A stretch of 64,000 nt of DNA from positions 248,001 to 312,000 of the forward strand of contig NZ_JBFQGA010000003.1 in assembly GCF_040932435.1 (NCBI RefSeq), written 5' to 3'. Shown here one piece after another: positions 18,622 through 27,338 of this stretch. The stretch is from Kluyvera sp040932435. Its GTDB lineage: Bacteria; Pseudomonadota; Gammaproteobacteria; Enterobacterales; Enterobacteriaceae. How positions within the stretch are numbered: position 1 is the stretch's first letter; each line of letters starts with the position of its first letter. Under the pieces are notes generated by a model. That model saw only the letters and a list, made by a program, of their open reading frames with translations, had not been told where the DNA came from and ran no database searches. The position numbers and the translations under genes were made by a program.

Positions 18622-19614
18622 TCACTCTTTCTCCATATTGAGCGGGAAATGACAGGCGAATAGGTGGTTCTTCGCACCCATCAGACGCGGGGTTTCAATA
18701 CATTTACGCTGGGCGTACGGACAACGCGGTCCCAGACGGCACCCCATCGGCAGCTGTTCCAGCAGCGGGATCGCGCCAGAAAGCGTGTTTAGGCGGCTTT
18801 TATGCGGCATCGAACGGCCAAAATCGGGAATGGCCCGAATGAGCGCTTGGGTATACGGATGATGCGGGATAGTGACCAATTCTTCACTCAGCGCGCTTTC
18901 CACCGTCTGACCGCAGTACATGACGTTAATTTTATCCGCCCAGTGGGTCAGCATCTGCAGGTCGTGAGAGATAAGCAGAATGGTGGTGTTGTTGTTCTGG
19001 TTTAGCCCGGTGAGCAGACGAAAAATCTGCGCCTGCGTCGTTGGCTCCATGGCGTTGGTCGGCTCGTCGGCAATCAGCAAACGCGGCTGGTTCGCCAGCG
19101 CGATGGCAATCATCACCTTCTGGCATTCACCTTCTGTCAACTCGTAAGGGAAGCTGCGCATCGCATCTTTATGATCTTTTATTCCCACGCGGTGCAGCAG
19201 TTCAATTGCGCGACGTTTCCGCCAGCCCAGACGCTGCCACCAACGGCCTTTATAGGTCCAACTAGGAATGTTTTGCATGAGCTGTTTGCCGACCCGTTCC
19301 GACGGGTCAAGACACGACTGCGGTTCTTGGAAAATCATCGACACGTTGTGGCCGACCAGCCGACGGCGTTCGCGGGTGGATAGGCGCAGCAGGTCGATAT
19401 CATCAAAGCGCATACGGTCGGCGGTAACGCGCCAGTTGTCCTTATTAACGCCGCAAATGGCTTTGGCAATGAGGCTTTTTCCGGAGCCAGACTCACCAAC
19501 CAGACCACGGATCTCACCTTCAGCCAGCGTCATACTGACGCGATCGACGGCCTTTACCCAGCCTTCGTTGGTTTTAAGCTCAATGGTGAGATTTCGAATA
19601 TCAAGTAATGGCAT
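18622..19614 (-). CDS. sapD: Sap ABC transporter ATP-binding protein SapD
   Basis: SapD is the second ATPase of the Sap system; in E. coli it also supports Trk potassium uptake. It is 330 residues with Walker A GESGSGKSLIAK, a degenerate signature LTEGECQKVMIAIAL, Walker B LLIADEPTN, and the C-terminal oligopeptide/dipeptide extension with GPRCPYAQRKC. Its start overlaps the sapC stop by one base. Confidence 0.96.
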   Translation of the reverse strand: MPLLDIRNLTIELKTNEGWVKAVDRVSMTLAEGEIRGLVGESGSGKSLIAKAICGVNKDNWRVTADRMRFDDIDLLRLSTRERRRLVGHNVSMIFQEPQSCLDPSERVGKQLMQNIPSWTYKGRWWQRLGWRKRRAIELLHRVGIKDHKDAMRSFPYELTEGECQKVMIAIALANQPRLLIADEPTNAMEPTTQAQIFRLLTGLNQNNNTTILLISHDLQMLTHWADKINVMYCGQTVESALSEELVTIPHHPYTQALIRAIPDFGRSMPHKSRLNTLSGAIPLLEQLPMGCRLGPRCPYAQRKCIETPRLMGAKNHLFACHFPLNMEKE

Positions 19615-20504
19615 TATTCCACCCCCGCAATGATGGCACGGCGGATGCCGTCACCCAGCAGGTTAACCAGCAGCACGCTTATCATAATCGCCGCACCTGG
19701 CAGCATGACCGTCCACGGTGCAACGTAAATCAGCTCCAGCGCATCGCCCAGCATCGCGCCCCATTCGGGGGATGGCAACTGCGCGCCGAGATCAAGAAAA
19801 CCTAGCGCTGCGATGTCGAGGATAGCCATCGACAGGGCGCGGGTTATCTCAGTCACCAGTCCAGCGGCGATATTGGGCAGAATGGCGAACCATAGAATAT
19901 TCAGCGTCGTTGCACCGTCAAGGCGGGCGGCGATAACGTAATCACGCTCTAGCTCATCGTGCACCATGCTGTAGATGGAGCGCACCATGCGCGGCAGCAG
20001 GGCCAGCCAGACGGCAAACATGGCGTGAGACAGATGCGGCCCGGAAAACGCCACCACGATAATTGCCAGCAGCAACGAAGGAATAGACAGCAAGGTATCG
20101 AGGATATGGTTGAGTATCGCTGAACGCAGGCCGTGAGTTGACCCGGCAAATGCGCCAAGCAACAGGCCAAACGCAGTCGCGGCCAGCGTCACCACAAAGG
20201 CGCCGCCCACCGTGGGGGCCGCGCCGCTCAGCAAACGACTAAGGACATCGCGGCCTAAATCATCCGTACCGAGGAAGAAGGATACCTCACCATAACGTGA
20301 CCACGATGGCGGTAACAGTTGATAGCCGAGGAACTGCTGATCGATACCGTACGGGGCGAACCAGCCGCCGAACACGCAGACCAAAATAAGGGCGATGCAG
20401 CCGTAAAAGCCCACCATTGCCGTGGTATCACCGTAGAATTTGCGCCACACGGTGCGCAGCGCACCGGGCGGACGCTTCTCCAGATAGACGCTATCGTAGG
20501 GCAT
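19614..20504 (-). CDS. sapC: Sap ABC transporter permease SapC
   Basis: This 296-residue inner-membrane permease of the DppC/OppC type has about six predicted helices. The EAA loop region, VIAARLDGATTLNILWFAILPNI, contacts the ATPases. The length equals E. coli SapC. It overlaps sapB by 14 bases. Confidence 0.95.
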   Translation of the reverse strand: MPYDSVYLEKRPPGALRTVWRKFYGDTTAMVGFYGCIALILVCVFGGWFAPYGIDQQFLGYQLLPPSWSRYGEVSFFLGTDDLGRDVLSRLLSGAAPTVGGAFVVTLAATAFGLLLGAFAGSTHGLRSAILNHILDTLLSIPSLLLAIIVVAFSGPHLSHAMFAVWLALLPRMVRSIYSMVHDELERDYVIAARLDGATTLNILWFAILPNIAAGLVTEITRALSMAILDIAALGFLDLGAQLPSPEWGAMLGDALELIYVAPWTVMLPGAAIMISVLLVNLLGDGIRRAIIAGVE

Positions 20505-21456
20505 ACCATTCCTTATGTTTCAGCGGGTTAGCCATAGCACCCAGAATATCGGAGATCACGTTGATGATGATCACCAATGCGCCAATCACCATCACTCCCG
20601 CCGAGATAGCGGCGTAGTCCTGCTGGCGAATGGCGTTAATCATCCAGCGCCCAAGGCCCGGCCAGCTGAAGACCATTTCGGTAATCATTGCCAGCGTCAG
20701 CATGGTGGAAAATTGCAGGCCCAAACGCGGGATCACCGGTGGCAGCGCGTTGTGCAACACATGGCGACGCAAAATGGTCAGACGCGAAACCCCACGCGTG
20801 GCGGCGGCTTTCACGTAGTTAGTATCATAGATGGCAATGGTGCTGATACGCATGAGGCGCACCACTTCGGTTGTGGGGGCCACCGCCAGCGTCAGCACCG
20901 GCAGCACCATATGCCGCAGGGCGCTGGCGATCATCTCCTGTCGCCACGGCGAGTCAGACAGCCAAGCATCAATCAGCGCAAAGCCGGTCACGTTTTTCAC
21001 TTCGTAGAGCAGGTCAAAGCGCCCGGAAACCGGCAGCCAGCCTAAGGTCAACGAGAAGAACAGCGTCAGCAGCAGCGCCAGCCAGAAAACGGGAATGGAG
21101 AAACCGAGCAGGGCGAAGAAGCTAATCACTTTATCCTGCCATTTGTTGCGGGTGATCCCCGCCAGCATCCCCACGGGAATGCCGACCAGCAGCGCAAAAC
21201 CGAAGGCTAGGATGCACAACTCCATCGTCGCTGGGAACACTTCGCGCAGCTGTTCTGAGATGGGCTGGCCGTTAATGCTGGAGACGCCGAAGTCCCAGTG
21301 CATCACGCTATTGAACCAGAATCCCCAAGCGTTCCACAACGATGCACCCTGCAACGGGGCGTGCGGAGTAAAATAGCTCAGGCAAAAACCGACCACGGTC
21401 AGAAAAAACAGCGTGACCATGAGCAGTAGCAGGCGACGAAGGGTAAAAATGATCAT
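20491..21456 (-). CDS. sapB: Sap ABC transporter permease SapB
   Basis: This 321-residue inner-membrane permease of the DppB/OppB type has an N-terminal helix (LRRLLLLMVTLFFLTVVGF). The EAA-type loop is YVKAAATRGVSRLTILRRHVL, and the usual MVFSWPGLGRWMINAI follows. The start overlaps the sapA stop by 4 bases, as expected for a tightly coupled operon. Confidence 0.95.
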   Translation of the reverse strand: MIIFTLRRLLLLMVTLFFLTVVGFCLSYFTPHAPLQGASLWNAWGFWFNSVMHWDFGVSSINGQPISEQLREVFPATMELCILAFGFALLVGIPVGMLAGITRNKWQDKVISFFALLGFSIPVFWLALLLTLFFSLTLGWLPVSGRFDLLYEVKNVTGFALIDAWLSDSPWRQEMIASALRHMVLPVLTLAVAPTTEVVRLMRISTIAIYDTNYVKAAATRGVSRLTILRRHVLHNALPPVIPRLGLQFSTMLTLAMITEMVFSWPGLGRWMINAIRQQDYAAISAGVMVIGALVIIINVISDILGAMANPLKHKEWYALR

Positions 21457-23102
21457 GGTTTCTGCACCTTCTCTTCTTTTTCCCGCGACACACCGGCGAA
21501 CGAGGCGTTACCAAACGGACTCAACACCAGCCCTTTCATATCGTAACGGTAGGCCTGCAGGCGCAGGGAAGAGGCCAGCGGCAAAATAGGCAGCTCGCGC
21601 GCCAGAATTTGCTGAGCTTCATCGTAGGCGTCTATACGTGAGGCCAACTGCTGTGAGTCCAGCGCCTTTCTCAAAACGCTATCAAACTCACGATTACACC
21701 AATGCGCAAAGTTCGTTTGTGAGTTGATGGCCGCGCAGCTCAACAGCGGACGGAAGAAACTGTCCGGATCGTTACTGTCCGTGGCCCAGCCTGACAGCGT
21801 CAGGTCATGGTTCATATCCATCAGTCGGGCTTCCTGGAAGCGGCCTTCAACCGGCACAATCACCACTTTCACGCCAATTTGCGCCATGTCAGCCTGAATC
21901 AGCTCGGCGGTTTTCAGCGGACTTGGGTTCCAGGCCTGGGAGCTGGTTGGCACCCACAGCTGCAGTGTCAGTTTATCAATCCCCAACGCCTGTAGCCGTC
22001 GGCGTCCTTCCTGCGGATTGTATTCGGTAATTTTAGCTTCGTTATCGTAAGCCCAGGAGGCCCGCGGCAAAATAGAAGCCGCAGTTTCGGCGGTACCGTA
22101 ATAAATCGACTGCATCAGGCGCTGGTTATTAATCGCCAGCGACAGCGCATGGCGCACCTCAGGATTATTCAGCGGCGGCTTGTCGGTATTAAACGCTAGA
22201 TAGGCAATGTTCATCCCCGGGCGCAGCGTCAGACGCAGGCGTGGGTCGTCGCGCAAAATGGTGAGCTGACTGGCGGCAGGCCATGCCAGCACATCACATT
22301 CACCGGTAAGTAATTTTGATAAGCGACCGGTGCCGCCGGAACCGAGATCGACCACCACCTGTGGCATCAGCGGCGTACCGCGCCAGAATTTCGGGTGGCG
22401 CTGCAAGCGAATATACTGCCCGGCTTGATATTCATCGAGCTGGAACGGCCCGGTCCCCACCGGCTGACGGTCGAGTAACTCTTGATGATCCTGCTTGGTG
22501 AGTTTCGCCGCATACTCCGCCGACATCACGGAAGCATAGTGGGTGGCCAGGTGCCATAGGAAAGAGGCATCCGGGCGGGTCAGGCGAAATTCAACCGTGC
22601 GGCTATCCAGTTTGCGTACGCTCTTCACGCTATCGGCAAACTGTAGGCTGTCGAAATAGGGGAAGGCGCTGCCGTTGACGCTATGCCACGGGTTATTGCG
22701 ATCAAAAATACGCTCGAAGGTGAATACCACGTCGTCAGCGTTGAGTGCGCGAGTTGGGGTAAACCAGCGGGTCGTTTGGAACTGCACATCGTTGCGCAGA
22801 TGGAAGCGGTAGGTCGCGCCGTTATCGAGCACTTCCCAGCTTTCCGCCAGCTCCGGCACCAGACGATAGGTATACGGGTCAACGTCCAGCAGACGGTCAT
22901 AAAGCTGGGCCGCGAGGGTATCGACAATCAGCCCACTGCCGGCTTTTTGCGGGTTGAACGTATTAACCTGTCCACTGACACAGTAGACGAAGCCGCTGTC
23001 GCGAATGTCGGCACGGGGTGGGGCCAGCGGTTGCGGTGCCGCAATGGCTTGGCCGCAAAGTAACCCCAGTGCCGCCAAGAATGATGACAAATTCAGGCGC
23101 AT
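21453..23102 (-). CDS. sapA: Sap transporter periplasmic substrate-binding protein SapA
   Basis: This 549-residue SBP_bac_5 protein is exported by a signal peptide with likely cleavage at QAIA|APQ. The family features LYDRLLDVDPYTYRLVPELAESW and PVGTGPFQLDEY are clear. It captures the ligand for SapBCDF. The start MRLNLSSFLAALGL was preferred over a longer one at 23144 because it gives a clean signal peptide and roughly the E. coli length. It is the first gene of the sapABCDF operon. Confidence 0.95.
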   Translation of the reverse strand: MRLNLSSFLAALGLLCGQAIAAPQPLAPPRADIRDSGFVYCVSGQVNTFNPQKAGSGLIVDTLAAQLYDRLLDVDPYTYRLVPELAESWEVLDNGATYRFHLRNDVQFQTTRWFTPTRALNADDVVFTFERIFDRNNPWHSVNGSAFPYFDSLQFADSVKSVRKLDSRTVEFRLTRPDASFLWHLATHYASVMSAEYAAKLTKQDHQELLDRQPVGTGPFQLDEYQAGQYIRLQRHPKFWRGTPLMPQVVVDLGSGGTGRLSKLLTGECDVLAWPAASQLTILRDDPRLRLTLRPGMNIAYLAFNTDKPPLNNPEVRHALSLAINNQRLMQSIYYGTAETAASILPRASWAYDNEAKITEYNPQEGRRRLQALGIDKLTLQLWVPTSSQAWNPSPLKTAELIQADMAQIGVKVVIVPVEGRFQEARLMDMNHDLTLSGWATDSNDPDSFFRPLLSCAAINSQTNFAHWCNREFDSVLRKALDSQQLASRIDAYDEAQQILARELPILPLASSLRLQAYRYDMKGLVLSPFGNASFAGVSREKEEKVQKP

Positions 23103-23224
23103 AGTTTCGTTATTTTTTCGATTGATCTGCAAAGTGTATCGCACTTAAGCCTGCTAGGTACAAATGTCTGAATACAACTGCGCTAAAAGTCATCATCCTG
23201 AGGCATTGTTGGCGGCAAAGCAGC

Positions 23225-24193
23225 CTATAGCGCGTGTTTTTTCAACAGCGCCCGCAGCTGGTGATAGGTCAGCCCAAGGAGTTCGGCGGCCTGTTTTTGA
23301 TTGAATCGGGCCTGTTGTAGACTTTGCTGCAACAGTTCTTTTTCCTGTGCAAGTTGGAACTGGCGAAGATCAAGCGGCAGCGTCGGGCTGGAGGACGTTG
23401 GCGTGGCCTGTTGAACCGTCTGGCGTTGGAACGGGTCAATCACAATCTCATCAAGCGGAATGTCACTGCTGCCGTGGCGATAAACCGAACGCTCTACCAC
23501 GTTTTTCAGCTCGCGAATATTACCCGGCCAGCGGTAATCCAGCAGCGTAGCGCGGGCGCGTTCGGTAAAGCCCGGGAACAGGGGCAGTTTGAGTTCCCGA
23601 CACATCTGAATAGCAAAATGGTCGGCCATCAGCATAATGTCGCTGCGCCGCTCGCGCAGCGAGGGAAGCAGCACGACGTCGAAAGCCAGTCGGTCGAGCA
23701 GGTCGGCGCGAAAATGGCCTTCATCGACTAACTGCGGTAAATCGGCGTTAGTGGCGCACACCAGACGCACGTTGACCTGCAGCGGCTGGCTTCCTCCCAC
23801 ACGCTCCAGCTCGCCGTACTCGATAACCCGCAACAGCTTTTCCTGCACCAGCATCGGCGCGGTAGCCAGTTCATCAAGGAACAGCGTGCCACCATCGGCG
23901 CGTTCAAAGCGTCCAGGATGGCGTTTCTGCGCGCCGGTAAACGCGCCGGCTTCATGGCCGAACAGCTCGGAGTCCAGCAGATTTTCATTGAGCGCCGCGC
24001 AGTTGAGCGAGATAAACGGCCCCTGCCAGCACGAAGAGAGATAGTGCAGGCGGTTGGCGATAAGCTCTTTCCCGGTGCCCCGTTCGCCGATAATCAGCAC
24101 CGGCTTATTCAGCGGCGCAAGACGCGAGACCTGCTCCAGCACCTCGAGAAAGCGGTTGGCTTCGCCGAGAAGATTATCTTTGTATTCTGCCAT
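23225..24193 (-). CDS. pspF: Phage-shock-protein operon transcriptional activator PspF
   Basis: PspF is a sigma-54 enhancer-binding protein without a receiver domain, held inactive by PspA. It is 322 residues: an AAA+ domain with Walker A GERGTGKE, the sigma-54-contacting loop GAFTGA, Walker B GGTLFLDE, and a C-terminal Fis-type helix-turn-helix (NQKQAAELLGLTYHQLRALLKKH). The start MAEYKDNLLG matches E. coli; the longer MANFI start was rejected. It faces away from pspABCD, so its own promoter overlaps the enhancer region. Confidence 0.97.
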   Translation of the reverse strand: MAEYKDNLLGEANRFLEVLEQVSRLAPLNKPVLIIGERGTGKELIANRLHYLSSCWQGPFISLNCAALNENLLDSELFGHEAGAFTGAQKRHPGRFERADGGTLFLDELATAPMLVQEKLLRVIEYGELERVGGSQPLQVNVRLVCATNADLPQLVDEGHFRADLLDRLAFDVVLLPSLRERRSDIMLMADHFAIQMCRELKLPLFPGFTERARATLLDYRWPGNIRELKNVVERSVYRHGSSDIPLDEIVIDPFQRQTVQQATPTSSSPTLPLDLRQFQLAQEKELLQQSLQQARFNQKQAAELLGLTYHQLRALLKKHAL

Positions 24194-24291
24194 GATGAAA
24201 TTCGCCACATGTTAGTGTAATTCGCCATTTCACTGTAGGCGCTTGGCGCGTAAATTTCAATCACTTCGTTTATAATCAACAAGATAAAAAG

Positions 24292-24308
24292 TTGGCACGG
24301 AAGTTGTA
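24292..24308 (+). promoter_or_regulatory. Sigma-54 (-24/-12) promoter of pspABCD
   Basis: TTGGCAC, then five bases (ggaag), then TTGTA gives the -24/-12 arrangement at the correct spacing. The psp promoter in E. coli has the same TTGGCAC-N5-TTGTA form. Transcription should start near 24319. The segment 24196-24240 contains the near-repeated aattcgcca and probably includes the PspF enhancer sites. Confidence 0.88.
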
Positions 24309-24370
24309 ATAGTCTCTACGCAGGGCTTAGCCCAAAACACAAAGCTATACAGAACTATGAGGATTGAATT

Positions 24371-25039
24371 ATGGGTATTTTTTCTCGTTTTGCCGACATC
24401 GTGAATGCCAACATCAACTCGCTGCTGGAAAAAGCGGAAGACCCGCAAAAGCTGGTGCGCTTGATGATTCAAGAGATGGAAGACACGCTGGTTGAAGTCC
24501 GCTCCACCTCCGCCCGCGCGCTGGCAGAAAAGAAAGAGTTAAGCCGCCGGGTGGAAAAAGCGCTGGCGCAGCAGCATGAATGGCAGGAAAAAGCCGAACT
24601 GGCGCTGCGTAAGGATAAAGAGGATCTGGCGCGTGCTGCGCTTATCGAAAAACAAAAACTCACTGACGTTATCGCCACGCTGGAACATGAAGTGACGCTG
24701 GTGGATGAAACTCTGACGCGGATGAAAAAAGAGATTGGCGAGCTGGAAAATAAACTCAGCGAAACCCGCGCCCGTCAGCAGTCTTTGGCATTACGCCATC
24801 AGGCGGCGAGTTCCTCCCGCGATGTGCGCCGTCAGCTCGACAGCGGTAAACTGGATGAAGCGATGGCCCGTTTCGAATCCTTTGAGCGCCGTATTGACCA
24901 TATGGAAGCCGAAGCCGAGAGCCACCGTTTTGGTAAGCAGCCATCGCTGGAAAGCCAGTTCGCCGAGCTGAAAGCGGACGATGAAATCAGCGAGCAGTTG
25001 GCCGCGCTGAAAGCCAAAATGAAGCAGGATAACGAATAA
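24371..25039 (+). CDS. pspA: Phage shock protein A
   Basis: PspA is a peripheral inner-membrane ESCRT-III-like coiled-coil protein. It maintains proton-motive force under envelope stress and inhibits PspF in unstressed cells. It is 222 residues, the E. coli length: an amphipathic N-terminal helix MGIFSRFADIVNANINSLLEKAEDP, then long heptad-rich helices. It is the first and most strongly expressed gene of the operon. A stable hairpin separates it from pspB. Confidence 0.98.
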   Translation: MGIFSRFADIVNANINSLLEKAEDPQKLVRLMIQEMEDTLVEVRSTSARALAEKKELSRRVEKALAQQHEWQEKAELALRKDKEDLARAALIEKQKLTDVIATLEHEVTLVDETLTRMKKEIGELENKLSETRARQQSLALRHQAASSSRDVRRQLDSGKLDEAMARFESFERRIDHMEAEAESHRFGKQPSLESQFAELKADDEISEQLAALKAKMKQDNE

Positions 25040-25045
25040 TAATTC

Positions 25046-25067
25046 CAGCGGTACAGACGTACCGCTG
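25046..25067 (+). other. Stem-loop between pspA and pspB
   Basis: A perfect 9-bp stem (cagcggtac / gtaccgctg) with a 4-nt loop has no T tract. It is likely an mRNA-stabilising or attenuating hairpin that lets pspA be expressed more than the downstream genes. Confidence 0.7.
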
Positions 25068-25089
25068 CTCATAATTATAAGGAGTATCT

Positions 25090-25314
25090 ATGAGCGCGCT
25101 TTTCCTCGGCATCCCCCTGACGCTGTTCGTGCTGTTTGTCCTGCCGATTTGGCTGTGGCTGCACTACAGCAACCGTTCTCGCTCCGGCGAACTTTCGCAG
25201 GGTGAACAGCAGCGGCTGATGCAGCTTACCGATGACGCCAAGCGGATGCGCGAGCGTATTCAGGCGCTGGAAGCCATTCTTGATGCCGAGCATCCGAACT
25301 GGAGGGATAATTAA
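25090..25314 (+). CDS. pspB: Phage shock protein B
   Basis: This is a 74-residue inner-membrane protein. The N-terminal helix (about residues 3-24, LFLGIPLTLFVLFVLPIWLWL) is followed by a cytoplasmic heptad region. With PspC it senses envelope stress and releases PspF from PspA. Its stop overlaps the pspC start by one base (TAATG). A clear aaggag ribosome site lies upstream. Confidence 0.96.
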   Translation: MSALFLGIPLTLFVLFVLPIWLWLHYSNRSRSGELSQGEQQRLMQLTDDAKRMRERIQALEAILDAEHPNWRDN

Positions 25315-25673
25315 TGGCCGCACTGGATTTTAGTAAAAAGCTCTGGCGCATTCCGCAGCAGGGCATGGTCAAAGGGGTCTGTGCCGGTATCGCTCAGTAC
25401 CTCGACGTTCCGGTTAAACTGGTACGTATTATTACCGTACTGGCGATGCTGTTTGGACTCTTCTTCTTTGTTGTTGTCGCCTACATTATTTTGACCTTTG
25501 CCCTCGATCCGATGCCGGAAGGGGCAAACTATGGCGAGCACCAGCCCACGAGCCGCGATTTGCTCGATGCGGTGGATATGGAGCTTGCCGCCGGTGAACA
25601 GCGTCTGCGCGAGATGGAACGTTACGTCACATCCGACACCTTTAGTTTGCGCAGTCGGTTCCGTCAGCTCTAA
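25314..25673 (+). CDS. pspC: Phage shock protein C
   Basis: This 119-residue inner-membrane PspC-domain protein has KLWRIPQQGMVKGVCAGIAQYLDVP followed by two hydrophobic segments and a charged tail. It partners PspB in stress signalling. It is translationally coupled to pspB. Confidence 0.96.
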   Translation: MAALDFSKKLWRIPQQGMVKGVCAGIAQYLDVPVKLVRIITVLAMLFGLFFFVVVAYIILTFALDPMPEGANYGEHQPTSRDLLDAVDMELAAGEQRLREMERYVTSDTFSLRSRFRQL

Positions 25674-25687
25674 GTCAGAGGTTAATG

Positions 25688-25906
25688 ATGAACAATAAAT
25701 GGCAGCGGGCAGGTCAGAAAGTGAAGCCCGGTTTAAAAATCGTCGGTAAGCTCGCGCTGCTGACCGCACTTCGCTACGGGCCAGCAGGTGTCGCCGGCTG
25801 GGCGGTGAAGTCCGTCGCCCGTCGGCCATTAAAAATGTTGCTGGCGGTGGCGCTGGAACCGTTATTGTCGCGCCTCGCCAAACGGTATTTCCCCGTGGCA
25901 AAATAG
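25688..25906 (+). CDS. pspD: Phage shock protein D
   Basis: This 72-residue protein is probably a peripheral inner-membrane protein, basic, with a hydrophobic centre (LALLTALRYGPAGVAGWAVKSVARRPLK). Its role is poorly defined. Two adjacent ATGs are possible at 25685 and 25688; the second has better spacing to agagg. In E. coli pspE (a periplasmic rhodanese) follows, but here ycjX comes only 34 nt later, so pspE is missing. Confidence 0.93.
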   Translation: MNNKWQRAGQKVKPGLKIVGKLALLTALRYGPAGVAGWAVKSVARRPLKMLLAVALEPLLSRLAKRYFPVAK

Positions 25907-25940
25907 CAGTATTGGCGTCGACAGGAGCGTGTATTAAGCA

Positions 25941-27338
25941 ATGAAGCGACTCAAAACTGAATTCAATGCGCTGGTCAACCGAAGCGTTGACCGGCATCTT
26001 CGTATTGCCGTCACCGGCCTTAGCCGCAGCGGCAAAACCGCGTTTATCACCGGTATGGTCAATCAACTGCTGAATATCCACACCGGCGCACGTCTGCCGC
26101 TCCTCGGCGCGGTCCGGGACGAGCGTTTGCTCGGCGTGAAACGCATTCCTCAGCGCGATCTCGGCGTTCCCCGGTTTACCTACGATGAAGGGCTGGCTCA
26201 GCTTTACGGCCAGCCGCCAACGTGGCCAACCCCCACGCGCGGTGTCAGCGAAATTCGCCTCGCGTTGCGCTATAAGTCCCACGATTCGCTGCTGCGTCAT
26301 TTTAAAGAGACTTCCACGCTGTATCTGGAAATCGTTGATTACCCCGGCGAATGGTTACTCGATCTGCCGATGCTGACTCAAGATTATTTAAGCTGGTCGC
26401 GGCAGATGACCGGGCTATTGAACGGTCAGCGTGCCGAATGGTCGGCGAAGTGGCGTCAGCTGTGTGAAGGGCTAGACCCGCTGGCTGCAGCCGATGAGAA
26501 CCGGCTGGCCGAGATTGCTCAAGCTTGGACTGACTACCTTCATCAGTGCAAACAGCAGGGGCTGCATTTTATCCAGCCGGGCCGCTTTGTGCTGCCGGGG
26601 GAATTGGCCGGTGCTCCCGCCCTGCAGTTCTTCCCGTGGCCTGACGTTGACGGCATCGGTGAAGCAAAACTGGCGCAGGCGGCTAAAAATACCAATGCCG
26701 GAATGTTGCGCGAGCGCTTTAACTACTATTGCGAAAAAGTGGTCAAAGGATTCTATAAAGATCACTTTCTGCGCTTCGACCGCCAGATTGTGCTGGTTGA
26801 TTGCTTACAGCCGCTTAACAGTGGGCCGCAGGCCTTTAACGATATGCGTTTGGCGCTGACGCAGCTGATGCACAGCTTCCACTACGGGCAGCGCACCTTG
26901 TTCCGCCGTCTTTTCTCACCGGTGATTGATAAGCTGCTATTTGCCGCCACCAAAGCGGATCACGTGACCGTCGATCAGCACGGCAATATGGTGTCGCTGC
27001 TGCAACAGCTTATTCAGGATGCATGGCAGAACGCGGCCTTTGAAGGCATCACCATGGACTGCTTAGGTCTGGCTTCGGTGCAGGCGACGCAAAGCGGATT
27101 GATCGACGTTAACGGCGAAAAAATTCCGGCACTGCGGGGGCATCGCCTGAGTGACGGCGAACCGTTAACCGTGTATCCAGGCGAAGTTCCGGCCCGTTTA
27201 CCCGGGCAGGCGTTCTGGGATAAACAGGGCTTCCAGTTTGAGAATTTTCGTCCACAGACAATGGATGTAGACCAGCCGCTGCCGCACATTCGTCTGGACG
27301 CTGCGCTGGAGTTTTTGATTGGAGATAAACTGCGATGA
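25941..27338 (+). CDS. ycjX: YcjX family P-loop GTPase-like protein
   Basis: This 465-residue DUF463 protein has a P-loop, VTGLSRSGKTAFIT, near residue 25-38 and a downstream VDYPGEW, a DxxG-like switch motif. It is regularly found beside psp genes and is co-induced with them in E. coli. Its biochemical role is not settled. It overlaps ycjF by 4 bases (ATGA). Confidence 0.94.
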   Translation: MKRLKTEFNALVNRSVDRHLRIAVTGLSRSGKTAFITGMVNQLLNIHTGARLPLLGAVRDERLLGVKRIPQRDLGVPRFTYDEGLAQLYGQPPTWPTPTRGVSEIRLALRYKSHDSLLRHFKETSTLYLEIVDYPGEWLLDLPMLTQDYLSWSRQMTGLLNGQRAEWSAKWRQLCEGLDPLAAADENRLAEIAQAWTDYLHQCKQQGLHFIQPGRFVLPGELAGAPALQFFPWPDVDGIGEAKLAQAAKNTNAGMLRERFNYYCEKVVKGFYKDHFLRFDRQIVLVDCLQPLNSGPQAFNDMRLALTQLMHSFHYGQRTLFRRLFSPVIDKLLFAATKADHVTVDQHGNMVSLLQQLIQDAWQNAAFEGITMDCLGLASVQATQSGLIDVNGEKIPALRGHRLSDGEPLTVYPGEVPARLPGQAFWDKQGFQFENFRPQTMDVDQPLPHIRLDAALEFLIGDKLR

